Positions 18,126-26,473 of a stretch of 64,000 nucleotides of DNA are shown here, in pieces; the first letter of the stretch is position 1, and every line of letters begins with the position of its first letter. The notes beneath the pieces were generated by a model. The model was not told the origin of the DNA, ran no database searches, and saw only the letters and a program-made list of their open reading frames with translations. A program made the translations under genes and the position numbers. This DNA comes from Streptomyces actuosus (GTDB taxonomy: Bacteria > Actinomycetota > Actinomycetes > Streptomycetales > Streptomycetaceae), in the NCBI RefSeq assembly GCF_016921115.1, contig NZ_JAFFZS010000009.1, positions 185,496 through 249,495 on the forward strand, read 5' to 3'.

Positions 18126-19390
18126 GCGGCAACGTCCTCTCGGATCGCGTCGCTCGTGGCGAGATGTGCGCCGACGTGCGACGTCAGTTCCCAGTCGTTG
18201 CGACCGCGCTGCTCGCGCCAGACGGCGCGGAGTGCGGCTCCGGCGAGCAGGATCTGGTAGAAGGGGCCGCCCACGACGAGCTTGACGTAGTGGACGAAGC
18301 GGACGCGCAGGCCGTACTGCTTGCCGAAGTCGTGCAGTCCGACGACCTCGAAGACGAAGGTGACGAGCGCGGTGACGGCCGGCAGGAAGGTGATGAAGGC
18401 GATACCGACCGGCACGTCGAGGAAGAGCGCGATCGCCACGTTGAAGGGGATGACGACGCCGGAGAAGGCCTGGAGGAACGGCGTCATGAGGGTGTAGCGG
18501 GCGAGCAGCCGCTGCCCGAAGGTGGGCAGTTGCCTCCAGTCCCGCTTGCGGTAGACCTGAAGGAACCCCTGGTTCCAGCGGGTGCGCTGCTTGAGCAGCG
18601 ACATCAGGCTGCCCGGGGTCTCCTCCCGGGTCACCATGCGCGGGTCGTAGGCGACGACGACCTTCCTGCCGACGCTGGAGAGCCGGACGCCGAGGTCGCA
18701 GTCCTCGGCGAGGCAGTGGTCGTCCCAGCCGCCCGCTTCACTCAGCACTTCGGTGCGGACGAAGACGGTGTTGCCGCCGAGCGGGATGAATCCTTTTTGC
18801 GCGTGCAGGTGGAGCCGGGAGCGGAACCAGAAGAAGTACTCCAGGCAGTTGCGCAGGCTGTACCAGCTGGAATGGAAGTTGATCAGCTGCACGCCGCCCT
18901 GGACGACGTCCGCGTCCGTGGTGCGGAAGGCGTGGTCGACGTGGGCGAGCAGTTCGGGGTGGACCTGGTCCTCGGCGTCGAAGACCCCGACGACGTCGCC
19001 GCGGCAGTGCGGCAGTGCCGTGTTCATGGCCTTCGGTTTGTTCTTCGTCTCGTGGGTGTCGACGACGACCCGGACACGCGCGTCCCGGCCCGCCGCCCGC
19101 TCGGCGACCGCCGTGGTCTCGGGATCGTCGTGCCCGACGATGACGATGATCTCGAAGTCGGTGTGCGTGGACGTCAGCAGACGCTGGACGGTGTGGTCGA
19201 GCACGGCCTGCTCGTGCCGCGCCGGCAGCAGCAGCGAGAACGACACGTGCTCGTCGCCGTCGGGTCTGCTGAACCGGGTGGAGGCGAGCACTTCGGGCGT
19301 ACGCCAGGCGTGCATCTGCCACCACAGGGTGAAGGCAGCCATCCAGAACAGGGCGAGCGAGACAGCGGATATGAACACGGACGTCAGCAA
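18122..19390 (-). CDS. Processive GT2 (cellulose synthase/hyaluronan synthase-like)
   Basis: I place the start at TTG 19388-19390 (LLTSVFISAVSLALFW), six nt after GGGGGG; the frame is open upstream to an ATG at 19543 but that extension looks noncoding. The 422-residue product has N-terminal membrane helices, a cytoplasmic GT-A domain and C-terminal helices. Processive-GT motifs are complete: FDAED (about 138-141), LAEDCDLG (catalytic ED near 229) and QRTRWNQG (268-275). It should polymerise a beta-glycan from a UDP-sugar and extrude it. It is the first gene of the overlapping four-gene operon ending with a radical-copper oxidase. No PilZ domain is present. Confidence 0.87.
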   Translation of the reverse strand: MLTSVFISAVSLALFWMAAFTLWWQMHAWRTPEVLASTRFSRPDGDEHVSFSLLLPARHEQAVLDHTVQRLLTSTHTDFEIIVIVGHDDPETTAVAERAAGRDARVRVVVDTHETKNKPKAMNTALPHCRGDVVGVFDAEDQVHPELLAHVDHAFRTTDADVVQGGVQLINFHSSWYSLRNCLEYFFWFRSRLHLHAQKGFIPLGGNTVFVRTEVLSEAGGWDDHCLAEDCDLGVRLSSVGRKVVVAYDPRMVTREETPGSLMSLLKQRTRWNQGFLQVYRKRDWRQLPTFGQRLLARYTLMTPFLQAFSGVVIPFNVAIALFLDVPVGIAFITFLPAVTALVTFVFEVVGLHDFGKQYGLRVRFVHYVKLVVGGPFYQILLAGAALRAVWREQRGRNDWELTSHVGAHLATSDAIREDVAA

Positions 19391-19596
19391 GAAAATCCCC
19401 CCGGATCCCCGAAAGCCCCCAGCCGCGACGGTCGTCGCACCCGTCGCGGCAATGACGCAGAGGCTATGGTCGATCTGTGAAGGACACAGCCCGATCCGGT
19501 GAAGAGCGTGTTTCGTCACAATGAGCCGCAAGGGTGAATACATTGCGACTCGGTCGCGTTCACCACGCGCCCCGAGAACCGACTGAAGCGATCGGC

Positions 19597-21633
19597 TCAG
19601 GTCAGAGCCGCGCGCAGGCGATCAGGATCGGTCGTCGGGGCATCGCAGGCGAAGTTCCGGCACACATAGGCGGTAGACATTCCTCCGCTCAACGGGCGGT
19701 CGGCCAACAGCGGAAACTCGCCATCACCCGGCGTACCGAAGGCGACGACGGCTCCCGGCGCGGTGCCCAGCAGAGCCGTGCGGTGCAGGGCGCGCGCGGC
19801 CGGGTCACCGAGTGCCGGTCCCACCACGGCCACCTCGCGCGGCCCGTCGAGCAGCGCCTCGGCGACGGCGAGCCCCCAGCCGACGAACCGCGGCACCCGC
19901 GGGCCGAGCGCCTTGACGACGCCCAGGGCCCGCTCCGCGGCCGTGCGGTGCGGCTCGGAGCCGGTGTGGGCGGCGTACGCCAGCAGCGCGCCGGCCGCAG
20001 CGGTCCAGCCCGAGGGCACGGCGTTGTCCGTGGGGTCCTGCGGGCGCCGGATCAACTGCTCGGCGTCGGCGGCGGTGTCGTACAGCGCACCGGACCCGGG
20101 GTCGGTGAACCGGGTCAGGACGTGGTCCAGGAGCAGCCCGGCGAAGTCCAACCACACGCCCTCACCGGTCACGGAGGCCAGTGCGAGAAAGCCCTCGGCG
20201 ACGTCCCCGTAGTCCTCCAGCACCCCCGCGTTGACCCCGGACCGGCCGTCCTTGCTGGTGCGGCTGAGCCGGGCGTGCTCGTCCAGGTGCACCCGCACGA
20301 GCAGGTCCGCGGCACCGACGGCGGCCTCGACCAGGTCGGGGCGGTCGAAGTAGGCGCCGGTCTCGGCGAGCGCGGCGACGGCGAGACCGTTCCAGGCGGC
20401 GACCACCTTGTCGTCCCGCCCCGGAGCCGGCCGCGCCCCCCGCGCCGCCAGCAGCCGGCTCCTCACGGACTCGATCCGCGCGGCCTCGAAGACACCCTCC
20501 GCCTGCGGGAGTTGCAGCACGGACGAACCGTGCTCGAACGTGCCCTCCTCGGTCACCCCGAAGTACTGCGCGGCGAGCTCGGCGTCGTCCTGCAGGACCT
20601 CCCGGAGCTGCTCCGGGGTCCACACGTAGTACGCACCCTCCACGTGCCGCCCGGTCCCGTCGTCGCTGTCGGCGTCCAGGGCGGAGGCGAACCCGCCCTC
20701 GGGTGTGCGCAGTTCACGCACCATGAAGTCCGCGGTCTCCAGCGCGACGCGCCGCGCGGACTCGGACCCGGTGGCCCGCCACAGGTGGGCGTAGACCCGG
20801 CAGAGCAGGGCGTTGTCGTACAGCATCTTCTCGAAGTGGGGTACCAAAGATCCACCCGCCCTCGGCGCGAGCACGTACCGGTGGAACCCGCCTCCCACCT
20901 GGTCGTACAGGCTCGAACGGGCCATCGCGCTGCACAGCCCTTCCGCCATCTCCAGCGCCGCCACGGAACCGGCCCGCGCGTGGTGGCGCAACAGAAACTC
21001 GATCACCATCGACGGCGGGAATTTGGTGTCTCCCCTGAACCAGCCGCTCGCGGGGTCGATGTCCCGAGTCAACTGGAGGAGCGCAAGGGCCTGGGTCTCC
21101 TCGGTGGGCATCCCGGCATCCCCGGTGCTCAGCTCCCGCCCGGCAAGGTCCCGAGTGATCTTCCCCGCGACTTCCCCCACCTCGTCCCGGCGGCTCGTCC
21201 AGGCGTTGTGCACGCCTTCGAGCACCTGGCGGAAGGACGGCATGCCATGGCGAGCCTCGGGCGGGAAGTAGGTGCCGAAGTAGAAGGGCTCCCCGTCCGG
21301 CGTCATGAACACGGACATGGGCCAGCCGCCCTGCCCGGTCGCGGCCTGCACTGCCTCCATGTATACCGCGTCCACGTCGGGACGCTCTTCACGGTCCACC
21401 TTGACGGACACAAAGTGTCCGTTCATATACGCAGCGGTGTCCTCGTCCTCGAAGGACTCGTGCGCCATGACGTGACACCAGTGGCAGGCGCTGTAGCCGA
21501 CGCTCAAGAACACGGGGACATCGCGCCTCCGGGCCTCTTCGAACGCGTCCGTCTCCCACGGCCACCAGTCAACGGGGTTGTCCGCGTGCTGGAGGAGGTA
21601 CGGGGACGTGGTCTGCGCGAGTCGGTTGGGCAT
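19597..21633 (-). CDS. Thioredoxin-fold DUF255 (YyaL/SSP411-like) protein, element-host hybrid gene
   Basis: A 678-residue protein starting [19 protein letters not shown]. The N-terminal thioredoxin-like domain has CxxC as SACHWCH (Cys50, Cys53); the rest resembles (alpha/alpha)6 N-acylglucosamine-epimerase-like folds of the family. Codons up to about 264 (20842-21633) lie inside the integrated element and the remainder is host DNA, so this frame was rebuilt by integration. Compared with the displaced host 5' half, residues 1-140 are nearly identical, but 141-262 diverge: the family motif [11 protein letters not shown] is altered to [12 protein letters not shown], and the segment before VPHFEK differs. 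Overall identity over about 250 residues is roughly 80% by my visual count. Whether the hybrid is functional is unknown. Confidence 0.88.
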   Translation of the reverse strand: MPNRLAQTTSPYLLQHADNPVDWWPWETDAFEEARRRDVPVFLSVGYSACHWCHVMAHESFEDEDTAAYMNGHFVSVKVDREERPDVDAVYMEAVQAATGQGGWPMSVFMTPDGEPFYFGTYFPPEARHGMPSFRQVLEGVHNAWTSRRDEVGEVAGKITRDLAGRELSTGDAGMPTEETQALALLQLTRDIDPASGWFRGDTKFPPSMVIEFLLRHHARAGSVAALEMAEGLCSAMARSSLYDQVGGGFHRYVLAPRAGGSLVPHFEKMLYDNALLCRVYAHLWRATGSESARRVALETADFMVRELRTPEGGFASALDADSDDGTGRHVEGAYYVWTPEQLREVLQDDAELAAQYFGVTEEGTFEHGSSVLQLPQAEGVFEAARIESVRSRLLAARGARPAPGRDDKVVAAWNGLAVAALAETGAYFDRPDLVEAAVGAADLLVRVHLDEHARLSRTSKDGRSGVNAGVLEDYGDVAEGFLALASVTGEGVWLDFAGLLLDHVLTRFTDPGSGALYDTAADAEQLIRRPQDPTDNAVPSGWTAAAGALLAYAAHTGSEPHRTAAERALGVVKALGPRVPRFVGWGLAVAEALLDGPREVAVVGPALGDPAARALHRTALLGTAPGAVVAFGTPGDGEFPLLADRPLSGGMSTAYVCRNFACDAPTTDPDRLRAALT
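20805..20854. other. attL
   Basis: Host DUF255 sequence (left of 20828) joins element sequence (right of 20841) at the core TTCTCGAAGTGGGG. The right arm CCAAAGATCCA (20844-20854) is element-derived and is an imperfect inverted copy of TGGACCTTAGA at attR. Confidence 0.75.
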
Positions 21634-21714
21634 ACCCCCATCCTTGCGCACCCGCCTCCGCCCCGCCCATGCGCCACAGGGGCAGCGCACGAACGGGAGC
21701 GGAGGCGTGCCGAC

Positions 21715-21885
21715 TCAGTGCTCGCGCGGCCGGACCGGCTGACGAGTGGCGGCACTGCGCCACCACCACAGACCCCGGCAGGCGGGCAGGGAGAGCCCGA
21801 AGAACGCCCCGCATCGCGCGCACCACGGCAACCCGTTCTCCGGATCCGTGGGGCATTCGGCATCACAGCGGGGGCACTTCGGCAC
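21715..21885 (-). CDS. Small zinc-ribbon protein
   Basis: A GTG-start 56-residue protein beginning VPKCPRCDAECPTDPENG, with CPRC and CARC pairs forming a probable zinc ribbon, then a hydrophobic/aromatic stretch (SLPACRGLWWWRSA) and a basic tail. It is 11 bp downstream of DUF397 in the same direction. Function unknown; the size and Cys spacing suggest a nucleic-acid or protein-binding accessory factor of the element. Confidence 0.55.
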   Translation of the reverse strand: MPKCPRCDAECPTDPENGLPWCARCGAFFGLSLPACRGLWWWRSAATRQPVRPREH

Positions 21886-21896
21886 GGGACCTACTC

Positions 21897-22109
21897 TCAG
21901 GCGATCACGTCGTACTCTCCGGCCTTCACAGCGGCCGTCAGGTCCGCCCACTGCGCGGCTGACATCGTGATGATGGTGTCCGGCCGGTCGCTGTCGCGCA
22001 ACGCGACGATGCCGGGAACGTTGATCGCGACCTCAGGGCAGTTGTTCACGCGGGCGTCACGGCACACAGCCGTCTTGACGAACTCGAACTCGGGGAGTGC
22101 AGCGGACAC
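21897..22109 (-). CDS. DUF397 domain protein
   Basis: A 70-residue GTG-start protein with AGAGGA about ten bases upstream. The sequence VNNCPEVAINVPGIVALRDS and the terminal WADLTAAVKAGEYDV are diagnostic of DUF397. In streptomycetes such proteins pair with XRE/DUF5753 regulators, as in the WhiJ/AbaA-like systems. Here the XRE gene lies upstream, separated by two other small genes, an unusual spacing. The likely role is as antagonist or partner of that regulator (family inference). Confidence 0.85.
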   Translation of the reverse strand: MSAALPEFEFVKTAVCRDARVNNCPEVAINVPGIVALRDSDRPDTIITMSAAQWADLTAAVKAGEYDVIA

Positions 22110-22351
22110 GGGACCATTCCTCTCGCAGTACGCAGCGGGGAAACGGTCCCCGCGCCGCCTTGCTGACCGTCTCGGCCGCCTGCCCTTCTGTAACTCAGCG
22201 ACCGGGACGGGGTTTGTCCTCCCACCCCTGCCGCCCCGCGCCGCCGCGATCACGGAAGGGATGGGAAACCTAGATGTGCAGCGTGAGCACCAGCCCACGA
22301 GGACCCACGCCAGGAACTCGGCGAGGGCCGGCACCAGGGCGCGCGTCCGCC

Positions 22352-22573
22352 TCACGTGTGCTCGCTGCGGAACGGGGATGGGGGCGGGTTGCTGCCGGGC
22401 GGGAAGTAGACCACCCCGGAGACCGGATCTTGAGCCCCGCCCCGCTCCGTCCACCAACCCTCGGGAGAGTCCCTGTACGGGCCGTCAGGGTCCTGCGTGA
22501 GATCAATGAGAGTGACCAGCTCCGGGGCCGGTAACGGGCACGCAGGACGCCTCCGGAGGCTCGCGGGCGTCAC
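22352..22573 (-). CDS. Small hypothetical protein, coupled
   Basis: A 73-residue protein whose GTG start overlaps the stop of the preceding gene by four bases (GTGA), the main reason to accept it. It contains LIDLTQDPDGPYRDSPEGWW followed by DPVSGVVYFPPGSNPPPSPF, a composition unlike noncoding shadow. No known family recognised. Confidence 0.55.
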   Translation of the reverse strand: MTPASLRRRPACPLPAPELVTLIDLTQDPDGPYRDSPEGWWTERGGAQDPVSGVVYFPPGSNPPPSPFRSEHT

Positions 22574-22779
22574 TGTCCGGCCGTCCGCCGGTACCGTTTG
22601 GCGCACTCGCTGTGCCGGTAGACCACAGCGGGCGGGCCGGACTGTCGTTCCACGGTGCCACGGCGGCAGGGCTCAAGGGCCCCGATCGGCCGGGAGCACT
22701 CCGGGCACGTCTCCCCCTGCGGGGCGAACGTCGCGTACTCGTCCCCGCGTGCGTCGGTGTCGCTGGTCGTTCTCGCCAT
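22570..22779 (-). CDS. Small zinc-binding hypothetical protein
   Basis: A 69-residue protein starting MARTTSDTDARGDEYATF, with a CPEC pair and a later HSEC that could complete a zinc site. Its stop overlaps the start of the 73-residue gene. It lies between the XRE and DUF397 genes on the same strand and is likely part of the same transcript. Function unknown. Confidence 0.6.
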   Translation of the reverse strand: MARTTSDTDARGDEYATFAPQGETCPECSRPIGALEPCRRGTVERQSGPPAVVYRHSECAKRYRRTAGQ

Positions 22780-22869
22780 CGTCGCTGTCCCCTCACGTGG
22801 TCCGATGCCGACCACGCTAGGGAGACCGGAACCCCAACTCCCAGGCGATTGCACGAGGTTGCACGCGAG

Positions 22870-23718
22870 TTACCCGAGGGCATCCATGGCCGACGTGATC
22901 AGCGCACGAGCGGGGCCCCCGTAGACCGCCAGCGCTGCCAGCTCCGCGAACGTCTCGGCGTACATGGCTACCTCGCTGGGCTGCGTGAGCGTGAGATAGC
23001 CAGAGATCAACTCAACGTTGACCTGTGCCGCGTCATAGATCCAGAACCCCTCAGCCGGCCAGCGCTCCCGATCCGGCGTCATAGGCACAACTCCCAGGCT
23101 GACATTGGGAAGTGAGGCAATCGAGATCAGGTGGCCAAGCTGCCCGGACATGACCTCAGCGCCGCCGATCCCAGCCCGCAACACCGACTCTTCAACGAGG
23201 AACGCGAACCGCCGGTCACCCTCGTACAACACCCGCTGACGCTCCATGCGGGCGGCCACCGCTTCGGCCACGTCGTCCACCAGGCCACGCCGTCGCTGGA
23301 TCGCCTGCAACGCCGCTGTGGTGTACGGCTGCGTCTGGATCATGCCGGGCACGAGCCACGATGAGTAGGACCGGAAACGGCGGGTCCACTGATACAGCGG
23401 TAGGCGGGCCTCCTGAGCCTGTTTGAGCCCGGCCCGCTCCATGCGCCGCCAGCCAACCCACATGCCCTCGGCCGTCCGCAGCGAGGCAATCAGGTCCTCG
23501 GCCTGGTCCTCGGCCCCGCACGCATCGCACCATGCCCGAATGTCGTCAGCGGACGGGGGCGTGCGGGCGTTCATGATCCGGGACGACTTGGACCGGCTCC
23601 ACCCACAGCGCTCGGCGAGTTCGGCCCCCGTCAGGCCAGCATCCCGGCAGATGTCCTCAAGGCGTTTCGCGAGGGCCTGCCGGGCCTGCTGGGCGCTGGA
23701 AGATGCAGAGACAGCCAT
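22870..23718 (-). CDS. XRE-family regulator with DUF5753 domain (WhiJ-like)
   Basis: 282 residues. An N-terminal HTH at about residues 15-65 (TGAELAERCGWSRSKSSRIMNARTPPS) is followed by a DUF5753 domain, marked by SSWLVPGMIQTQPYTTAAL and the PNVSLGVVPM and FWIYDAAQVNVELISGYLTL segments. This is the abundant streptomycete XRE class that partners with DUF397 proteins and influences development or metabolism. It may control the element's cargo or host genes. DUF6879 lies immediately upstream in the same direction. Confidence 0.92.
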   Translation of the reverse strand: MAVSASSSAQQARQALAKRLEDICRDAGLTGAELAERCGWSRSKSSRIMNARTPPSADDIRAWCDACGAEDQAEDLIASLRTAEGMWVGWRRMERAGLKQAQEARLPLYQWTRRFRSYSSWLVPGMIQTQPYTTAALQAIQRRRGLVDDVAEAVAARMERQRVLYEGDRRFAFLVEESVLRAGIGGAEVMSGQLGHLISIASLPNVSLGVVPMTPDRERWPAEGFWIYDAAQVNVELISGYLTLTQPSEVAMYAETFAELAALAVYGGPARALITSAMDALG

Positions 23719-23727
23719 GGTGCGTGA

Positions 23728-24246
23728 TCAGCCCGGCCGGTACTCCGCGTGAGGAATCGCGCGCTCCCACGCTGCCTCGTACGCACTGACGTACTGAGCG
23801 GCCAACGCCGGGTCGTGGTGGACTTCCATGCGCGGGCCGGTCCACTGACCCTCGCCGCTGAAGTGGTGGAGGATCACGGTTTCCTCATCCATGACCCACC
23901 CGTCCAGCGCGGGGAGGAGCAGATCACGGGCGCGCGAGCGGGGCAGCCAACGCACGTCCTCTCCCGCTGCGACGTTCGTAAAGGTGCCGTCGTACTCGTA
24001 CCGCACGTAGTCGCTCAGCGGCTCGGAGACGACGCGCAACCGCCGCATGACCACACCCCGGCCCGTCGTCTCGGCCACCACGTCCAGCCACGAGCGCCAC
24101 CACGACTCGCGGTCGGCCGGGTCGTACCGGTGTCCTTCCTGCCAGCGGATGAACTCCGGATCATCTCGCATGTAGCTGTCTCGCATTTCCAGGTGCATCG
24201 CTGAGCGCTGCGCCTTTGCGAGGCATTCACGTACCGCTGTTGCCAC
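23728..24246 (-). CDS. DUF6879 family protein
   Basis: About 172 residues. I choose the GTG at 24244-24246, preceded by GAGG; a GTG 12 bases upstream is also possible. The signatures RVVSEPLSDYVRYEY, NVAAGEDVRWLPR and VILHHFSGEGQW, with terminal WERAIPHAEYRP, match the DUF6879 family that is usually encoded beside XRE/DUF397 genes in Streptomyces. The molecular function is unknown. It ends nine bp before the XRE start and overlaps the upstream 88-residue gene by 20 bp. Confidence 0.85.
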   Translation of the reverse strand: MATAVRECLAKAQRSAMHLEMRDSYMRDDPEFIRWQEGHRYDPADRESWWRSWLDVVAETTGRGVVMRRLRVVSEPLSDYVRYEYDGTFTNVAAGEDVRWLPRSRARDLLLPALDGWVMDEETVILHHFSGEGQWTGPRMEVHHDPALAAQYVSAYEAAWERAIPHAEYRPG

Positions 24247-24493
24247 CGTTGACCTCACTGTCCGGGCGGGGGATGAACTGAAGCATGTTGGCGGGCAGCC
24301 GGATCACGGTCTCGTGCTCCGGAACGTCCGTGGAGTGACCCGGCACCGATCCGACTTCCTGAGCCTGCCGGAGGGTCTCCTCGTCCGCCTTCCATGACTG
24401 GATGATCAGGTCTCCCGTCTCCTCCTCCAGCCAGATCGTGGGCGAGCCGTCGTCCGGCGTGTTGGGCCAAATCCCCAGGAACTTTAGGGCCAT
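24227..24493 (-). CDS. Hypothetical protein, first gene of the XRE/DUF397 operon
   Basis: An 88-residue protein starting MALKFLGIWPNTPDDGSPTI with GGAG-type sequence upstream. Acidic, soluble, containing TIWLEEETGDLIIQSWKAD. Proteins of this type occur upstream of DUF6879 in similar clusters as far as I recall, but I cannot assign a function. It is the first gene of the minus-strand cargo operon; the IS inserted 170 bp upstream may have removed or replaced its promoter. Confidence 0.65.
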   Translation of the reverse strand: MALKFLGIWPNTPDDGSPTIWLEEETGDLIIQSWKADEETLRQAQEVGSVPGHSTDVPEHETVIRLPANMLQFIPRPDSEVNGGNSGT

Positions 24494-24662
24494 TGGGCAC
24501 TCCTCTACCGAGTCGGTTGCACGGACGTGCACGAGCCTCACCCCTACGCGTGATCAGCGCAAGAGGGCAGGCAGAGACACAGGAAGCCCCCGACAGCCAA
24601 CCCCAGCGACGGGCGGCCTCGGGAGCTTCGTGGGGCGTTCACATGGCTCATCGACCCGTTAA

Positions 24663-24685
24663 TACTCCAGCTGTAGATCGTGATC
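24663..24685 (+). repeat. IS left terminal inverted repeat
   Basis: 23 bp, TACTCCAGCTGTAGATCG then TGATC, perfectly complementary to 26451-26473; preceded by the TTAA target duplication. Confidence 0.93.
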
Positions 24686-24709
24686 AGGTGTCGTGAGACG
24701 CTGCCCTTC

Positions 24710-25087
24710 GTGATCGCGAAGCTGCAGTGTGTGGTGTGGGACTGTGCCGATGTCGTTGAGCTGTCCCGGTTCTACCAGTCCCTTCTTGGCGGCGTAGTGA
24801 ACCAGCCGGATCCGCGGTGGTCGCTTGGCGACGGCTGGGCGACACTCCACACCGACGGTGGGCTTGTGCTGGCCTTCCAGCGCGTCGAAGACCATCAACC
24901 ACCACGGTGGCCGGATCCCGCTCGGCCTCAGCAGTTCCACCTCGACCTGGGGGTCAAGGACCTGGAACGAGCCCAGGAAGACGTCCTCAAGCGCGGCGCC
25001 ACACTGCTCGACGAGGGGGATGGGAAGCGGAGTTGGCGCATCTTTGCGGATCCGGCAGGTCACCCGTTCTGTCTCGTCCGGGACTGA
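24710..25087 (+). CDS. VOC-family (glyoxalase/bleomycin-resistance fold) passenger protein
   Basis: A GTG-start protein of 125 residues beginning VIAKLQCVVWDCADVVELSR, the usual N-terminus of actinobacterial VOC proteins; a GTG inside the terminal repeat (24680) is less likely. It contains FYQSLLGG, FHLDLGVKDLERAQ and the terminal IFADPAGHPFCLVRD, giving the paired beta-alpha-beta-beta-beta modules and metal-site residues of the fold. It lies wholly between the left IS terminus and the transposase, so it is IS cargo. The activity (glyoxalase, dioxygenase or ligand sequestration) cannot be decided. Confidence 0.85.
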   Translation: MIAKLQCVVWDCADVVELSRFYQSLLGGVVNQPDPRWSLGDGWATLHTDGGLVLAFQRVEDHQPPRWPDPARPQQFHLDLGVKDLERAQEDVLKRGATLLDEGDGKRSWRIFADPAGHPFCLVRD

Positions 25088-25132
25088 CAGGAGACACCGC
25101 AGGGGTGCGGCCACCGTTGATCATCGGGAGTT

Positions 25133-26449
25133 GTGTGGACTGACGATGAGACGGTGGCCGCGGGCCACAGCATAGATCCCGGCCGTTGGCGGGAGGCGTT
25201 CGAGGTGGCCATGGGCCGGATCGCGGGCCGGTTCGCCCGGGTCGAACCACGGCTGCGGGCCGGGCGGTTGGTGCTGGGCCTGCTGTCGGACCTGCCGAGG
25301 AAGAACTGCTGGACGATCGCGGAGTGGGCCGGGGAGGCCAGCCCGCACGGCATGCAGCATCTGCTGTGCCGGGCCGTCTGGGACGCCGACGCGGTCCGTG
25401 ATGACGTGCGCGAATACGTCGTCGAGCACCTGTATGACGAGGCCGCGGTCCTGGTGGTCGACGAGACCGGCGACGTGAAGAAGGGCAGCCACACGGTCGG
25501 GGTCCAGCGCCAGTACACCGGAACGGCTGGACGGATCGAGAACTCCCAGGTCGCGGTCTACCTCGTCTACGCCGGCGAGCGCGGGCACGCGGCGGTGGAC
25601 CGGGAGCTGTACATTCCGCGCTCCTGGACGTGCGACCCGGACCGCTGCCAGGCGGCAGGACTCGGCCAGGACACCGTCTTCGCGACCAAGCCGGACCTGG
25701 CCCGCACGATGATCGAACGGTTCCTGGACGCCGGACACCACGTCGGCTGGGTCACCGGGGACGAGGTCTACGGCGGCAACCCGAAACTCCGTACGGCTCT
25801 GGAAGAACGCGGCATCGGCTACGTCCTCGCGGTGGCCTGCTCGGCCGAAGTGCCCACCGGTGCAGGCAGGTTCCGTGCCGATGACCTTGCGCGGAAGGTG
25901 CCGAAGCGGGCCTGGCAGAAACTCTCGGCCGGGCCCGGCGCGAAGGGACAGCGGTTCTACGACTGGGCCGTCATCGACCTCGCCGAAACGGCACCGGGCC
26001 GCCACCAGCTGCTGATCCGCCGCAACCACAGCACCGGTGAACTCGCCTACTACCGCTGTCACTCCACCACGCCGGCATCCCTGGCCACCCTGGTCAAGGT
26101 CGCAGGTTCCAGATGGCGGGTGGAGGAGACCTTCCAAACCGAGAAGGGACTGGCCGGGCTGGACGAGCACCAGGTCCGCCGCTACCCCTCCTGGGCCCGC
26201 TGGGTCAGCCTCGCGATGCTGGCCCACGCCTTCCTCGCCGTCGTCCGCGCCGACGAACACGCCCACCGACCCACACCGGACGACCTGATCCCGCTGACCT
26301 GCAACGAGATCTGCCGCCTGTTCATCGCGCTCATCATCCGGCCCGCCCGCGACGCGGCCCACCGGCTTGCCTGGTCCGACTGGCGCCGCCGCCACCAAGC
26401 ACGATCACGCACCAGTCACTACCGGCGGCAAACCGCATCCCAGACATGA
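25133..26449 (+). CDS. IS701-family DDE transposase
   Basis: A 438-residue GTG-start protein. The N-terminus GRIAGRFARVEPRLRAGRLV and the DDE residues are clear: Asp in LVVDETGDVKKG (about 109), Asp in WVTGDEVYGG (about 208) and Glu in WRVEETFQTEKGLAGLDEHQVR (about 330). Length and motifs fit intact IS701 transposases, which catalyse cut-and-paste transposition with 4-bp target duplication. No frameshift or stop is present, so the IS could still be active. Confidence 0.94.
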   Translation: MWTDDETVAAGHSIDPGRWREAFEVAMGRIAGRFARVEPRLRAGRLVLGLLSDLPRKNCWTIAEWAGEASPHGMQHLLCRAVWDADAVRDDVREYVVEHLYDEAAVLVVDETGDVKKGSHTVGVQRQYTGTAGRIENSQVAVYLVYAGERGHAAVDRELYIPRSWTCDPDRCQAAGLGQDTVFATKPDLARTMIERFLDAGHHVGWVTGDEVYGGNPKLRTALEERGIGYVLAVACSAEVPTGAGRFRADDLARKVPKRAWQKLSAGPGAKGQRFYDWAVIDLAETAPGRHQLLIRRNHSTGELAYYRCHSTTPASLATLVKVAGSRWRVEETFQTEKGLAGLDEHQVRRYPSWARWVSLAMLAHAFLAVVRADEHAHRPTPDDLIPLTCNEICRLFIALIIRPARDAAHRLAWSDWRRRHQARSRTSHYRRQTASQT

Positions 26450-26450
26450 A

Positions 26451-26473
26451 GATCACGATCTACAGCTGGAGTA
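26451..26473 (-). repeat. IS right terminal inverted repeat
   Basis: 23 bp, the reverse complement of 24663-24685, followed by TTAA at 26474-26477. Confidence 0.93.

Larger units (their letters stand above)
24663..26473 (+). mobile_element. IS701-like insertion sequence with passenger gene (1,811 bp)
   Basis: Perfect 23-bp terminal inverted repeats (24663-24685 and 26451-26473, beginning TACTCCAGCTGTAGATCG) bound the element, flanked by direct TTAA duplications at 24659-24662 and 26474-26477. A 4-bp YTAR-type duplication is characteristic of the IS701 family. Inside are an intact DDE transposase gene ending 24 bp before the right end and a VOC-family gene near the left end, both on the plus strand. 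Confidence 0.92.

Noticed and set aside
19534..22500. 988-codon plus-strand open frame across attL
   Set aside because: Antisense to the DUF255 gene; no recognisable protein features.
24543..24658. Plus-strand small ORF upstream of the IS (start near 24493)
   Set aside because: Poor codon pattern, no ribosome site and no similarity; likely the promoter region of the minus-strand cargo operon.
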